Shown here: one piece after another, positions 7,657-17,130 of the stretch
Numbering within the stretch: position 1 is the first letter of the stretch
How the letters are laid out: every line of letters begins with the position of its first letter
Source: CAWUFC02 sp963921335
GTDB lineage: Bacteria; Pseudomonadota; Gammaproteobacteria; Pseudomonadales; Halieaceae
NCBI GenBank assembly: GCA_963921335.3
Contig: CAWUFC020000001.1
Span: forward strand, 558,001-622,000
Length of the DNA: 64,000 bases
Reading direction: 5' to 3'
The notes under the pieces: generated by a model
What the model was told of the DNA's origin: nothing
The model's input: only the letters and a program-made list of their open reading frames with translations
The model's database searches: none
Made by a program: the position numbers and the translations under genes

Positions 7657-8792
7657 AAGAATTCGCCGATCACTGAATCCAGATAGCGCCAGCCCAGGCC
7701 GGTTGTTGTAACGCGCTCTTCGTCCACCAGCAACAGCTCTCGGCCCACCAGGTCTTCCAGAATCGGGTCCAAAATATTCGGCGACAGGCCGGTTCGATCG
7801 GCAAAGGAGCTCAAGCTGAAACCGTCGCGCAGGCGCAGGTTATTCATCATGAACTCCCCGCACAGATCATCCTCCGCAAGCTCGCGCCGGCCGACCTCGC
7901 TGTTATCCGACAGGTAGTGCTCCGGTGCTCGGGTTCGGGCGCCGCGCCAGACCTTGCCCGCTTCCAGGTCGGTCCACTTGCTGTGGGCGCCGGCACCAAT
8001 GCCGAGATAGTCACCAAACTGCCAGTAGTTGAGGTTGTGGTGACAGCGGTAACCGGGCTGCGACCAGGCTGATACCTCGTAGCAGGCATAACCTTCCTGC
8101 TGCAACAGCGCTTCGCCGTTATCCTGAATGCCGTGGAGGATCTGCTCCGCTGGCAGTTTGGGTTGCTGCTTGTGAAAGACCGTATTGGGTTCGATCGTGA
8201 GTTGATACCAGGACAGGTGGGGCGGTCGCATTGCCGCCGCCTTTGCCAGGTCGATGCGCGCAAGCTCCAGTGTCTGCCCGGGCAGTCCGTGCATCAGATC
8301 GACATTAAAACTGGCTAGGCCAATACCCTGCAGCATTTCAATAGCACTCAGGGCCTGGTCGCTATCATGGATGCGGCCGAGGGACTCCAGCAGCGCGTCA
8401 TCAAAACTCTGTATACCCAGCGAAATGCGATTGATGCCTGCCTCGGCATAGCCCTGGAAACGTTCCGCTTCAGCTGTACCGGGATTGGCCTCCAGCGTAA
8501 TTTCTGCCTCGGTTTTTAATGGAATCCGCGCCTCTATCCCTTCCAGCAGTTGTTTGATGGCTTTGGCACTGAACAGGCTCGGTGTACCGCCGCCGATAAA
8601 GATGGAGTGCAGGGGGCGACCCTGGGCGACAGCTGAGTGCTTTTCGAGATCATCCAGCAGAGTGTCGACATAGGCCTGCTCAGGTAGCGCCTGGTGATGC
8701 TCGTGCGAATTAAAATCGCAATACGGGCATTTGCGAACGCACCAGGGAATATGAACGTAGAGGCTCAGCGGGGGTAACCGCAGTGCACTCAT
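7653..8792 (-). CDS. hemW: Radical SAM heme chaperone HemW
   Basis: A 379-residue HemN-like radical SAM protein. The iron-sulfur cluster motif is CVRKCPYC (Cys18, Cys22, Cys25), followed by GGGTPS and the SLGIQSFDD element. HemW binds heme and delivers it to client proteins; it is not the coproporphyrinogen dehydrogenase. It is the last gene of the yggS-to-hemW operon, overlapping rdgB by 4 nt, an arrangement shared with Pseudomonas. Confidence 0.95.
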   Translation of the reverse strand: MSALRLPPLSLYVHIPWCVRKCPYCDFNSHEHHQALPEQAYVDTLLDDLEKHSAVAQGRPLHSIFIGGGTPSLFSAKAIKQLLEGIEARIPLKTEAEITLEANPGTAEAERFQGYAEAGINRISLGIQSFDDALLESLGRIHDSDQALSAIEMLQGIGLASFNVDLMHGLPGQTLELARIDLAKAAAMRPPHLSWYQLTIEPNTVFHKQQPKLPAEQILHGIQDNGEALLQQEGYACYEVSAWSQPGYRCHHNLNYWQFGDYLGIGAGAHSKWTDLEAGKVWRGARTRAPEHYLSDNSEVGRRELAEDDLCGEFMMNNLRLRDGFSLSSFADRTGLSPNILDPILEDLVGRELLLVDEERVTTTGLGWRYLDSVIGEFF

Positions 8793-9403
8793 GCAAATTC
8801 CTTTTGCAGGGCGGCCAGCAGCAACTGCATGGCCTGGCCACGATGGCTGAGTCGGTTCTTTTCCTCAGGTGGCAATTGTGCGGAACAGCGTTCCAGCTCC
8901 GGAATATAGAACAGCGGGTCGTAGCCGAAGCCACCTTCGCCGCGGGGCTCAGTCAGAATCATGCCTTCCCAGCTGGCCTGGCAGATGATCGGGTTGGGAT
9001 CCTGCCAGTGACGCAGGTAAACCAGGGCGCACTGGAAGCGCGCGCTCCGTTCAGATTCTGGTGCGCCCTGCAGAGCATTGAGTAACTTGCGATTATTGTC
9101 GGCATCGCTGGCATGCTCACCGGCGTAACGGGCTGAGAAGATACCCGGGGCGCCGTCGAGGGCATCCACTTCAAGCCCGGAGTCGTCGGCGATGGCCGGC
9201 AGACCACTGTAGTGGGAGGCCACGTTGGCCTTGAGCAGGGCGTTGGCGGCAAAGCTGTCGCCATCCTCCACCACCTCGGGCACTTCAAAATGTGACTGTG
9301 GAATGACCTCGCAGCGCCAGTCGGCCAGCAGCGAATTGAATTCGGCAATCTTGCCCTGGTTGCCGCTGGCCAGCACGATGCGGTGAGGGTGCTCAGTCGA
9401 CAT
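8789..9403 (-). CDS. rdgB: dITP/XTP pyrophosphatase (house-cleaning NTPase)
   Basis: This enzyme hydrolyses dITP, ITP and XTP to monophosphates, keeping deaminated purines out of nucleic acids. The 204-residue form starts MSTEHPHRIVLASGNQGK, which matches the family N-terminus (the SGNxxK substrate loop). Other motifs are ADDSGLEVDAL and GEGGFGYDPLF. A longer in-frame extension upstream has no family similarity and would overlap the neighbouring gene deeply, so the Met at 9403 is taken. The start overlaps the DUF4426 gene by 11 nt. Confidence 0.97.
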   Translation of the reverse strand: MSTEHPHRIVLASGNQGKIAEFNSLLADWRCEVIPQSHFEVPEVVEDGDSFAANALLKANVASHYSGLPAIADDSGLEVDALDGAPGIFSARYAGEHASDADNNRKLLNALQGAPESERSARFQCALVYLRHWQDPNPIICQASWEGMILTEPRGEGGFGYDPLFYIPELERCSAQLPPEEKNRLSHRGQAMQLLLAALQKEFA

Positions 9404-9833
9404 ACACTTTTTGCTGGAAGCGGAGCTGAAAGGAGCGATCTGCACCCTCGGGCAGTATCTGTACGTCGAAGAAACGGATCTCCTCGTCCGAGAATTCAAA
9501 CTCGCCGAGATAGTAGATAGCGCCTTGTTCCCTGACTTCCCTGAACTCGAAAAACTGGTTCTGAAACAGGTCCCATGTGCGACCTTTGAGAGTGGCCGCG
9601 ACAGCAACCGACTCGTACTCGCCTTTCATTTCCCGGATGGCAAGATTGAGGAAGGCCCGCTCCTTACCACGAACGATTTGATAACGGGCGGCGGTTTCGG
9701 GTTCCACAAAAGTGCTGTTGACCACACTGTAGTGCACCCGGTACTTGCCGAAGTCTTCGGCCTGTTGTGCCTGCGCGGGAGCGAGCAGCAGGCTTGAAAG
9801 AAGTACAGTAATAGCGGCATATAAATATTTCAT
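9393..9833 (-). CDS. DUF4426 family periplasmic protein
   Basis: A 146-residue exported protein. Starting at the Met at 9833 gives a clean Sec signal peptide (MKYLYAAITVLLSSLLLAPA-QAQQ, cleavage near residue 21) and a beta-rich mature domain typical of DUF4426. Its function is unknown. The same gene sits between metW and rdgB in Pseudomonas, so the linkage is old. A longer in-frame reading upstream lacks a signal peptide and is rejected. The start overlaps metW by 4 nt. Confidence 0.9.
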   Translation of the reverse strand: MKYLYAAITVLLSSLLLAPAQAQQAEDFGKYRVHYSVVNSTFVEPETAARYQIVRGKERAFLNLAIREMKGEYESVAVAATLKGRTWDLFQNQFFEFREVREQGAIYYLGEFEFSDEEIRFFDVQILPEGADRSFQLRFQQKVYVD

Positions 9834-10420
9834 CGGCTGATATGGTAAATCGCAGTCATGGCAAACAGGTTGGGCCAAAGCCTGGCCGCGCCATGGGTGA
9901 GGGAACTGCCGCCAATCATGTGGCGGCCCAGGATACGAATGCCTTTCTCGTGACACAGCGCCTCAAAATCCTGAACGGTGCAGAAGTGGATATTGGGCGT
10001 GTCATACCAGGAGTAGGGCATGAAGTTGGATACGGGCATACGACCCCGAGTGCCCAGATACCAGCGACAGCGCCAATGGGCAAAATTGGGGAAAGTGACG
10101 ATACCGGTTTTGCCGATGCGCAGCATTTCGTCTAGCACCTGATGGGGATAGTGCAGGGCCGGCAAAGTCTGGGCCATGACCACGGTGTCAAAGCTGCGAT
10201 CCGGGAAATTGCTGAGACCCTCGTCCATGTTCTGCTCCACCACGTCGAGGCCTGCGGCCAACGCTGCGGTGATACCCGCTTCATCAATTTCCAGGCCGAG
10301 CCCGCGGATTTGTCTGCTTTCCTGCAGTTGCAGGAGAAAGCTGCCGTCACTGCAGCCCAGGTCCAGTACCCTGGAGCCAGGTTCGATCCAGCGTTCGATA
10401 TGGGTAAGATCCTGTCGCAT
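9830..10420 (-). CDS. metW: Methionine biosynthesis protein MetW
   Basis: A 196-residue methyltransferase-fold protein. LDLGCSDGSFLLQL is the SAM-like binding motif, followed by QTLPALHYPHQVLDEMLRIGK and the FMPYSWYDTPNIHFCT segment diagnostic of MetW. MetW is needed with MetX for homoserine acylation in several proteobacteria. It overlaps metX by a single nucleotide, so the two are certainly co-translated. Confidence 0.95.
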   Translation of the reverse strand: MRQDLTHIERWIEPGSRVLDLGCSDGSFLLQLQESRQIRGLGLEIDEAGITAALAAGLDVVEQNMDEGLSNFPDRSFDTVVMAQTLPALHYPHQVLDEMLRIGKTGIVTFPNFAHWRCRWYLGTRGRMPVSNFMPYSWYDTPNIHFCTVQDFEALCHEKGIRILGRHMIGGSSLTHGAARLWPNLFAMTAIYHISR

Positions 10421-11562
10421 CAGTTGCCTACCCCTACGCGTTTCATATATGCGCTGAATACGTCGACATAGCGAGGTATGGGTAGCAGGAAGGCGTCGTG
10501 ACCCTGATCAGCCTCGATTTCCGCATAGGACACTGGACGTCCCGCCTCAATCAGAGCGTCGACAATCTCGCGGGAACGCTGGGGTGAGAAACGCCAGTCG
10601 GTACTAAAGGACATCACCATGAATGAGCAGTTGGCGTTGCGAAATGCGGCCACCGGGTCGTCGCCATATTCACGAGCCAGGTCAAAGTAATCCAGTGCCT
10701 TGGTCATCAGGATGTAAGTATTGGCGTCGAAATTTTCAGAAAACACGCTGCCCTGGTAGCGCAGGTAGCTCTCCACCTGAAACTCCACCGCTCCAGCACT
10801 GCCCTGTTCGAAACTGCCGGCACGTAGGTCACGGCCGAATTTTTCTGCCATTGCGTCGTCGGACAGATAGGTAATGTGACCCACCATACGAGCCAGAGCC
10901 AGGCCTTGTTTGGGAATTACATTGGCGTCGATGTAGCGCCCTTCCTGGTAATCCGGATCCGCCTGAATCGCCTGTCGAGCGATCTCGTTAAAGGCGATAT
11001 TCTGCGCACTAAGTTTCATGGCCGCGGCAATCACCACGCAGTGAGCTACCCGATCCGGGTACTCCAGCGCCCAGCGCATGGCCTGCATGCCCCCGAGGCT
11101 GCCGCCGACAATAGCAGCCCAGCGTTCAATGCCGAGCCGATCCGCCAGCATGGCCTGTGAGTTGACCCAGTCCCGTGCGCGCAGTGGCGGAAAATCTGGG
11201 CCATAGGCGGAGCCCGTTTCGGGGTTGATGCTGCGCGGCCCGGTGGAGCCATGACAGCCGCCAATATTGTTCAGGCTCACCACAAAAAATCGATTGGTAT
11301 CGATGGGCTTGCCCGGACCAATGCAATCGTTCCACCAACCGGGTTTACGATCCGCTTCGCTGTGATAGCCCGCGGCGTGATGGTGCCCGCTCAGGGCATG
11401 GCAAATCAGCACCGCATTGCTGCGCCGGCTGTTCAGCTCGCCATAGGTTTCATACACCAGTTCAAACTCGGTCAGGCGGCGTCCACAACTCAGCTCAATG
11501 CCTTCCTCGAAGTGCGCGGTTTGTGGCGTGACCAGGCCAACGCTGTCAGCGGGAAGTGACAT
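10420..11562 (-). CDS. metX: Homoserine O-acyltransferase (MetX family)
   Basis: An alpha/beta-hydrolase-fold enzyme that acylates L-homoserine, the first committed step of methionine synthesis. It has 380 residues. The nucleophile Ser155 is in GGSLGGMQ, the acid is the Asp in SFSTDWRFSP and the His is in ADQGHDAF. Many gammaproteobacterial MetX proteins use succinyl-CoA rather than acetyl-CoA; the acyl donor cannot be told from this reading. It starts 4 nt after yggT and is coupled to metW. Confidence 0.96.
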   Translation of the reverse strand: MSLPADSVGLVTPQTAHFEEGIELSCGRRLTEFELVYETYGELNSRRSNAVLICHALSGHHHAAGYHSEADRKPGWWNDCIGPGKPIDTNRFFVVSLNNIGGCHGSTGPRSINPETGSAYGPDFPPLRARDWVNSQAMLADRLGIERWAAIVGGSLGGMQAMRWALEYPDRVAHCVVIAAAMKLSAQNIAFNEIARQAIQADPDYQEGRYIDANVIPKQGLALARMVGHITYLSDDAMAEKFGRDLRAGSFEQGSAGAVEFQVESYLRYQGSVFSENFDANTYILMTKALDYFDLAREYGDDPVAAFRNANCSFMVMSFSTDWRFSPQRSREIVDALIEAGRPVSYAEIEADQGHDAFLLPIPRYVDVFSAYMKRVGVGN

Positions 11563-11566
11563 GGCT

Positions 11567-12154
11567 TTACAGGCCCATCACCAGCGCCGGATGCAGGCCC
11601 ACGCTGACAGCGACATTCCGCAAAATAATCTGCAGAACATTGATACCGATAAACACGGCGATCGGTGACAGATCGAGCCCGCCCATCGGCGGGATGATGC
11701 CTCGTATTGGCGCCATCACTGGCTCGGTCAGCTGAAACAGCAGGCGCGCAGCCGGATGACTGGTGGCGGGTGCGATCCAGCTCAGAATGATGACCGCCAG
11801 CAGGGCAAAAAAGAAGAACTGGATGGCCAGTGCGACCACGCCAATGATCGCCCACAGGGGCAGCAAGATCGGGTTGGGTAATCCGGCGCCATTGAGCAAA
11901 TACATCGCTGCAATACCTGCAGCCTGAACCACCAGCAGCAACACCAGCGTGGCCAGATCGAGCCCCCATAGACCCGGAATAATGCGCCGTAGTGGTGTGA
12001 TCAAGGGGTTGGTGACCTTGACCAGCATTTGACTGATGGGGTTATAAAAATCCGCGCGAGCCCACTGCAACAGGAATCGCAGCAATAGGGCGAACAGCAG
12101 CAGGCTCAGCAGTGTCTGCAGTAGATAGCCGACGATTTCAGTCATTGCGCCCAT
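11567..12154 (-). CDS. yggT: YggT family integral membrane protein
   Basis: A 195-residue membrane protein with two tandem YGGT modules, each carrying a hydrophobic helix pair around the NP(I/L)xxxLxxxTxPxxxPxRRIxP pattern: residues about 37-60 (NPISQMLVKVTNPLITPLRR) and a second copy near 140-160 (PAARLLFQLTEPVMAPIRGI). Its function is uncertain; osmotic or membrane-biogenesis roles have been proposed for the family. It lies 13 nt after proC, a conserved neighbour. Confidence 0.93.
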   Translation of the reverse strand: MGAMTEIVGYLLQTLLSLLLFALLLRFLLQWARADFYNPISQMLVKVTNPLITPLRRIIPGLWGLDLATLVLLLVVQAAGIAAMYLLNGAGLPNPILLPLWAIIGVVALAIQFFFFALLAVIILSWIAPATSHPAARLLFQLTEPVMAPIRGIIPPMGGLDLSPIAVFIGINVLQIILRNVAVSVGLHPALVMGL

Positions 12155-12167
12155 GATGATGCCTGTA

Positions 12168-12989
12168 TTAACCCATATCTCGTGCCATTTCCTGCGCCCG
12201 ATCCAGGGCAGCGGTCATGGCTGTCTCAATTATGCCCCGCAGGTTGTGCGCTTCAAAGCTTTCAAGTGCCGCCTGGGTGGTGCCACCAGGGCTGGTCACA
12301 CGGCGACGTAGCGCTACCAGATCGACATCACCCTCTATCGCCATGCGGCAGGCACCCAGGCCTGTTTGCATGGCGAGTTGTTCGCTGGTACCGCGATCCA
12401 GGCCCAGTTTTTCACCTGCATCGATCATGGCTTCCATGAACAGGAAGAAGTAGGCAGGGCCACTGCCGGATAGGGCTGTCACGGCATCGAGCTTGTCCTC
12501 AGCATCCACCCAGCTGACGCTGCCCACGGCGGCCAGGATTTGCTCTGCCGCCTTAGCTTGGTCAGCGCGGGCATTGCTGTTGGCGTAGAGCGCGCTGGCA
12601 CCAGCCTGAAGCAGTGCAGGTGTATTGGGCATGCAGCGCACCACCGGGGTGTTTTCGCCAAGACCGGCTTCCATACTGGCAATAGTGATGCCGGCTGCAA
12701 TGGAGATCACCAGTGCATGCTGGGCAGCTACGGCCTCGCGAATATCTGCCAGAACCTCGGTCATGACCTGGGGTTTTACCGCCAGAATGACGACATCCGC
12801 GCCGGCGATGGCTTCGTTGTTGTCAGCAAAGGTCGCGATATGGCAGGTCTCCTGGAGGCGCTGACGGCTCTCCGGGAACGGATCGGCTGCGCGCAGCTTG
12901 TCCAGGGGCATACCCTGCTCGATCAGCCCGCCGATAATGCTGGTGGCCATATTGCCGGCACCAATAAACGCGATATTCAGTTCTTTCAC
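12168..12989 (-). CDS. proC: Pyrroline-5-carboxylate reductase
   Basis: It reduces pyrroline-5-carboxylate to proline, the last step of proline synthesis. The 273 residues include the N-terminal dinucleotide-binding FIGAGNMATSIIGG and the C-terminal RRRVTSPGGTTQAALE signature of ProC. The start is GTG (KELNIAF follows). It sits 44 nt after yggS and 13 nt before yggT in the eight-gene operon. Confidence 0.97.
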   Translation of the reverse strand: MKELNIAFIGAGNMATSIIGGLIEQGMPLDKLRAADPFPESRQRLQETCHIATFADNNEAIAGADVVILAVKPQVMTEVLADIREAVAAQHALVISIAAGITIASMEAGLGENTPVVRCMPNTPALLQAGASALYANSNARADQAKAAEQILAAVGSVSWVDAEDKLDAVTALSGSGPAYFFLFMEAMIDAGEKLGLDRGTSEQLAMQTGLGACRMAIEGDVDLVALRRRVTSPGGTTQAALESFEAHNLRGIIETAMTAALDRAQEMARDMG

Positions 12990-13033
12990 AAATGAACCCT
13001 CTGCTTCAGGAGGGGGGAGTATACACGCCCTGA

Positions 13034-13714
13034 TCAGGCTCTCGGGCCAAAAATATCGGTACCGACCCGGACCATTGTTGAACCCTCTGCAATGGCTGCT
13101 TCCAGATCAGCGGACATCCCCATGGACAGGGTGTCGGCACTGCTGGGAAGAACGGTCAGGGCTTCTTGCAGCGCTGCGAAGGCAGAGCGCTGCTCGTCGA
13201 CCTTGCCGCTGGGCTCAGGTATTGCCATTAGCCCGCGCAGGCGAATGCGCTCCAGGCTAGCAACCCCCGCCGCCAGTTCCGCCAGATCGGCCAGCGCGAC
13301 ACCGGATTTGCTGGCTTCATCACTGATATTGACCTGCAGGCAGATCTGAAGAGGGGGCAGGTGGGCGGGGCGTTGTTCACTGAGTCGGCGAGCAATCTTG
13401 AGCCGGTCGACACTGTGTACCCAGTCAAAGTGCTCAGCGATAGGGCGGGTCTTATTGGACTGGATTGGTCCGATAAAATGCCAGCACAGCTTTAAATCTT
13501 GCAGTTGCGCCTGTTTATCGAGCGCCTCCTGTAGGTAGTTTTCGCCAATCTGTGCGAGACCGGCCGCTGCGGCAGTGCGTATTTCTAATGCGCTGCGGGT
13601 TTTGCTGACCGCCAGCAGTGTGATCTCGTCCGCATTCCGGCCACAGCTTGCCGCCGCCGATTCTATGCGGGCGCTGACCTTTGCTATATTCTGTTGTATG
13701 GCGGTGGCTGTCAT
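13034..13714 (-). CDS. yggS: PLP homeostasis protein YggS/PROSC
   Basis: A 226-residue alanine-racemase-fold PLP-binding protein. The cofactor lysine is in LLAVSKTR (Lys38), followed by IGENYLQEA, WHFIGPIQSNK and the C-terminal SMGMSADLEAAI-GSTMVRVGT phosphate-binding segment. In the family it buffers PLP and affects amino-acid pools. It is the first gene of the minus-strand operon and diverges from pilT with 81 nt between starts. Confidence 0.96.
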   Translation of the reverse strand: MTATAIQQNIAKVSARIESAAASCGRNADEITLLAVSKTRSALEIRTAAAAGLAQIGENYLQEALDKQAQLQDLKLCWHFIGPIQSNKTRPIAEHFDWVHSVDRLKIARRLSEQRPAHLPPLQICLQVNISDEASKSGVALADLAELAAGVASLERIRLRGLMAIPEPSGKVDEQRSAFAALQEALTVLPSSADTLSMGMSADLEAAIAEGSTMVRVGTDIFGPRA

Positions 13715-13795
13715 TGGGGGCTGTCTTCGATGGCTGCCTCATTCGCTGGTTCGTCATTATACGTAAAGCACAAGAACAAGAGGGGATAGCGGAAC

Positions 13796-14830
13796 ATGGA
13801 TATTACAGAGCTGTTGGCTTTCAGTGCCAAGCAGGGGGCCTCAGACCTCCACCTCTCAGCGGGATTACCTCCCATGATCCGGGTAGACGGCGACGTGCGC
13901 CGGATTAACCTACCGCCGATGGAGCACAAGCAGGTACACGATCTCATCTACGAGATCATGAATGATAAGCAGCGCAAAGACTACGAAGAATTCCTGGAGA
14001 CTGACTTTTCTTTTGAAGTGCCTGGTGTGGCTCGTTTTCGTGTGAATGCTTTTAACCATAATCGCGGCGCTGGCGGAGTTTTTCGAACCATTCCCTCCAA
14101 AGTACTGTCGATGGAAGAACTGGGTATGGGCCAGGTGTTTAAGGATCTGTCCATGATTCCCCGGGGGCTGATGCTGGTGACGGGCCCGACCGGTTCTGGT
14201 AAGTCGACCACTCTGGCGGCGATGGTCGACTATATCAACGACAACAAATATGAGCACATCCTCACGGTTGAAGACCCGATAGAGTTTGTGCACGAATCCA
14301 AGAAATGCCTGGTCAACCAGCGTGAGGTGCACCGGGATACGCTGGGCTTTAACGAAGCCCTGCGTTCAGCCCTGCGGGAAGACCCCGACATTATTTTGGT
14401 GGGCGAGCTGCGTGACCTGGAGACCATCAAGCTGGCCCTTGAGGCTGCGGAAACCGGGCACTTGGTGTTTGGCACCTTGCACACCCAATCCGCCGCCAAA
14501 ACCATTGACCGGGTGATTGACGTATTCCCCGCTGCGGAAAAGGCCATGGTGCGCTCCATGCTCTCGGAATCCCTGCAGGCGGTTATTTCCCAGACCCTGT
14601 TGAAGAAGCAGGGGGGTGGTCGTGTGGCGGCTCATGAAATCATGCGCGGTACGCCAGCGATTCGTAACCTGATTCGCGAGGATAAAGTGGCGCAAATGTA
14701 TTCCGCGATTCAGACCGGCGGCTCGATCGGCATGCAGACCCTGGACCAGTGTCTTGAGAACCTGCTGGATCAGCGCATCATCACTCGTGAAGCCCCGCGC
14801 GAGAAGGCGAAGATGCCTGAGAATTTCTGA
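13796..14830 (+). CDS. pilT: Type IV pilus retraction ATPase PilT
   Basis: A hexameric ATPase that drives pilus retraction and twitching. It has 344 residues: an N-terminal PAS-like domain (SDLHLSAGLPP), Walker A GPTGSGKST (about 129-137), Asp box and Walker B (EDPDIILVGELRD), the His box (TGHLVFGTLHT) and the C-terminal AIRNLIRE motif, which is essential for retraction in PilT. A purine-rich site (GAGGGGA) lies about 10 nt before the ATG. It pairs with pilU downstream. Confidence 0.97.
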   Translation: MDITELLAFSAKQGASDLHLSAGLPPMIRVDGDVRRINLPPMEHKQVHDLIYEIMNDKQRKDYEEFLETDFSFEVPGVARFRVNAFNHNRGAGGVFRTIPSKVLSMEELGMGQVFKDLSMIPRGLMLVTGPTGSGKSTTLAAMVDYINDNKYEHILTVEDPIEFVHESKKCLVNQREVHRDTLGFNEALRSALREDPDIILVGELRDLETIKLALEAAETGHLVFGTLHTQSAAKTIDRVIDVFPAAEKAMVRSMLSESLQAVISQTLLKKQGGGRVAAHEIMRGTPAIRNLIREDKVAQMYSAIQTGGSIGMQTLDQCLENLLDQRIITREAPREKAKMPENF

Positions 14831-14940
14831 TTTATAAAACCGCTCGAGTTCCTTGCTTCGATCCACTTCTGAAACCGGCGTTGTTGGGATCGCGGTTCTA
14901 GCAGCGCCACAGAAAGGGTGCTCTGAACGAAGGATAAATT

Positions 14941-16080
14941 GTGGATATAGATAAACTGCTGAAGTTCATGGTCGATAAAGGCGCTTCTGATGCTTTTATC
15001 ACCGCCGGTGTTGCTCCCAGCCTCAAAATTAACGGCAAGGTGATGCCGGTGTCTGACCGGGTGCTCTCTGGCGAGCAGGCCCGCAATATTGTGCTGGGTG
15101 TCATGAACGAGGATCAGAAGCGGGAATTCGACGAGCACCACGAGTGTAATTTTGCGGTGGCTCGCGACGGCATCGGTCGCTTTCGTGCCAGTGCCTTCTA
15201 CCAGCGCAATGAGTGCGGCATGGTGCTGCGCCGAATCGAAACCACCATCCCCAAGATTGAAGACCTGCAGCTGCCGCCAGTGATCAAGGAACTGGCCATG
15301 ACCAAGCGCGGCCTGGTGATCTTTGTCGGCGCTACCGGTACCGGTAAATCCACCTCGATGGCAGCCATGCTGGGCCACCGCAATCGCAATAGCAGCGGCC
15401 ACATCATCAGCATCGAAGACCCGATCGAGTTCATTCACGAGCACGAGGGCTGTATCGTGACCCAGCGTGAGGTGGGCATTGATACCGACAGCTTTGATGT
15501 CGCGCTGAAGAACACCCTGCGCCAGGCCCCCGACGTGATCCTGATTGGCGAGGTGCGCACCAAGGAAACCATGGAGCAGGCCATTACTTTCGCTGAGACC
15601 GGGCACCTGTGCCTGTGCACCCTGCACGCCAATAATGCCAACCAGGCCCTGGATCGTATTCAGCACTTTTTCCCGGTAGAGCGGCAGAATCAGGTGTGGA
15701 TGGATTTGTCGCTCAACCTGCGCGGCATGGTGGCCCAACAGCTAGTACCCACGATTGATGGCAAACGCCGCCGTGCGGTCATCGAAGTGATGCTGAACTC
15801 ACCACTGGTCAAAGACTACATACGCAAGGGTGAGGTACATTTGCTCAAGGAAGTTATGGCCAAGTCCAACGAGTTGGGCATGCAAACCTTCGACCAGGCC
15901 CTGTTCAAACTCTTCAAGGAAGGCGAGATCAGTGAAGAAAACGCTCTCGCCCATGCCGATTCCCGCAACGACCTGCGCCTGATGATGAAGCTGGATGCCG
16001 ATGGCGGCGATGCCATGGGCCATGTGCCTGAGCTGACCCTGGATATGGGCGACGAAGACGGCAAGAGCATGCGTCGCTGA
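14941..16080 (+). CDS. pilU: Type IV pilus accessory retraction ATPase PilU
   Basis: A PilT paralogue of 379 residues: Walker A GATGTGKST (about 131-139), Walker B (APDVILIGEVR), the His box with TGHLCLCTLHA, and an extended C-terminus with no AIRNLIRE motif, as in PilU. It supports PilT-dependent retraction. The start is GTG, with GAAGGAT 8-9 nt upstream. The gap after pilT is 110 nt and shows no clear terminator. It converges on ruvX with 1 nt between stops. Confidence 0.96.
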   Translation: MDIDKLLKFMVDKGASDAFITAGVAPSLKINGKVMPVSDRVLSGEQARNIVLGVMNEDQKREFDEHHECNFAVARDGIGRFRASAFYQRNECGMVLRRIETTIPKIEDLQLPPVIKELAMTKRGLVIFVGATGTGKSTSMAAMLGHRNRNSSGHIISIEDPIEFIHEHEGCIVTQREVGIDTDSFDVALKNTLRQAPDVILIGEVRTKETMEQAITFAETGHLCLCTLHANNANQALDRIQHFFPVERQNQVWMDLSLNLRGMVAQQLVPTIDGKRRRAVIEVMLNSPLVKDYIRKGEVHLLKEVMAKSNELGMQTFDQALFKLFKEGEISEENALAHADSRNDLRLMMKLDADGGDAMGHVPELTLDMGDEDGKSMRR

Positions 16081-16081
16081 C

Positions 16082-16504
16082 TCAGGCGCTGTTGAGGTAG
16101 GTCTCCAGGATCAGCTGGGCGGCGAGGCTGTCCGCTGGCTTGTCGTGGTAGTCACCGCGATGTCCCTGCTCGCGAAGGCTGGCCTTGGCCTCAAAACTAC
16201 TCAAGCGCTCGTCCACGTATTCCACCGCAGTGTTGAAGCGGCCTTCAAGCCTGCGGCCGAACTTGCGAGCCCGCGCTGACAGTTCACTCTCGCTGTCGTC
16301 CATGTTCAGGGGCAGGCCCACCAGTAATAGTCCTGGCTGCCATTCCTCAATCAGCTTGGCAATCTCTTCCCAGCGAGGCGTGCCGTCCTGGGCTTTGAAT
16401 GTGGTGAGTGCCTGGGCGGTGCCGGTGAGGTTATTACCGCTGGCGACACCGATCTGGCACAGTCCAAAGTCAAAGGCGAGGATGGTCGGACTGGTTTTAT
16501 TCAA
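16082..16504 (-). CDS. ruvX: Putative pre-16S rRNA nuclease YqgF/RuvX
   Basis: A 140-residue RNase H-fold protein starting with a catalytic Asp in AFDFGLCQIGVA and containing the conserved VGLPLNMD and DERLSSFEA motifs. It is implicated in 16S rRNA 5' maturation. It overlaps the upstream yqgE gene by 4 nt, an almost universal proteobacterial pairing. Confidence 0.95.
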   Translation of the reverse strand: MNKTSPTILAFDFGLCQIGVASGNNLTGTAQALTTFKAQDGTPRWEEIAKLIEEWQPGLLLVGLPLNMDDSESELSARARKFGRRLEGRFNTAVEYVDERLSSFEAKASLREQGHRGDYHDKPADSLAAQLILETYLNSA

Positions 16505-17088
16505 GCGTGCCCGGCGTCAGCTGAAAGCAGGTTTAAATCAACCCCAAGCTGCTTGGCGGCTGTGCTGGCACGCAGGTGGCAGGGGGTATCGAAAATAATG
16601 GCACTGTCGGCAGGCAGGGTCAGCCAGCTGTTTTCCGACAGCTCTGATTCCAGCTGCCCAGCGCTCCAGCCCGCGTAACCCAGGGCGATGAGATTATCGG
16701 GTGGGCCGTCGGCGGCAGCGATAGCTGCCAGAATATCCCGCGAGCTGGTCAGGGTAATTTCGTCGGTGATCTGCAGGCTCGATTCCCATTCCCGATCGGT
16801 GGCACGGTGCAGCACGAAGCCGCGATCCATGTGCACTGGTCCGCCAGCCATCACAGGGGTTTCACGCAGGCGACCGTCGGCAGAAATGTCCAGGTGCTCG
16901 ATTATTTCCTCGACGCAAACGTTCAGGGGGTGGTTAATCACGATGCCCATGGCACCGTGGGCGTTGTGTTCGCAAAGGTAGGTAATGCTGTTGGCAAATA
17001 TAGCGTCGGTGAGACCGGGCATAGCGAGCAGGAAGTGATCTCGCAGGCTTTCGATTTCCGGTTCATCGTTGTTGGTGGCGGCGTTCAT
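16501..17088 (-). CDS. yqgE: YqgE/AlgH family protein
   Basis: The 195 residues show the UPF0301 pattern: HFLLAMPGLTD, FANSITYLCEHN-GAMGIVINHPL, then GGPVHMDRGFVLH and the GYAGWSAGQLE segment. The family is called AlgH in Pseudomonas, but its molecular role is not settled. The ATG at 17088 sits 42 nt after the tonB stop and the stop overlaps ruvX, so tonB-yqgE-ruvX are probably co-transcribed. Confidence 0.94.
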   Translation of the reverse strand: MNAATNNDEPEIESLRDHFLLAMPGLTDAIFANSITYLCEHNAHGAMGIVINHPLNVCVEEIIEHLDISADGRLRETPVMAGGPVHMDRGFVLHRATDREWESSLQITDEITLTSSRDILAAIAAADGPPDNLIALGYAGWSAGQLESELSENSWLTLPADSAIIFDTPCHLRASTAAKQLGVDLNLLSADAGHA

Positions 17089-17130
17089 CGACCTCCTTTA
17101 TGGCCGCGCCGGGCCAGATTTTGCAACTCC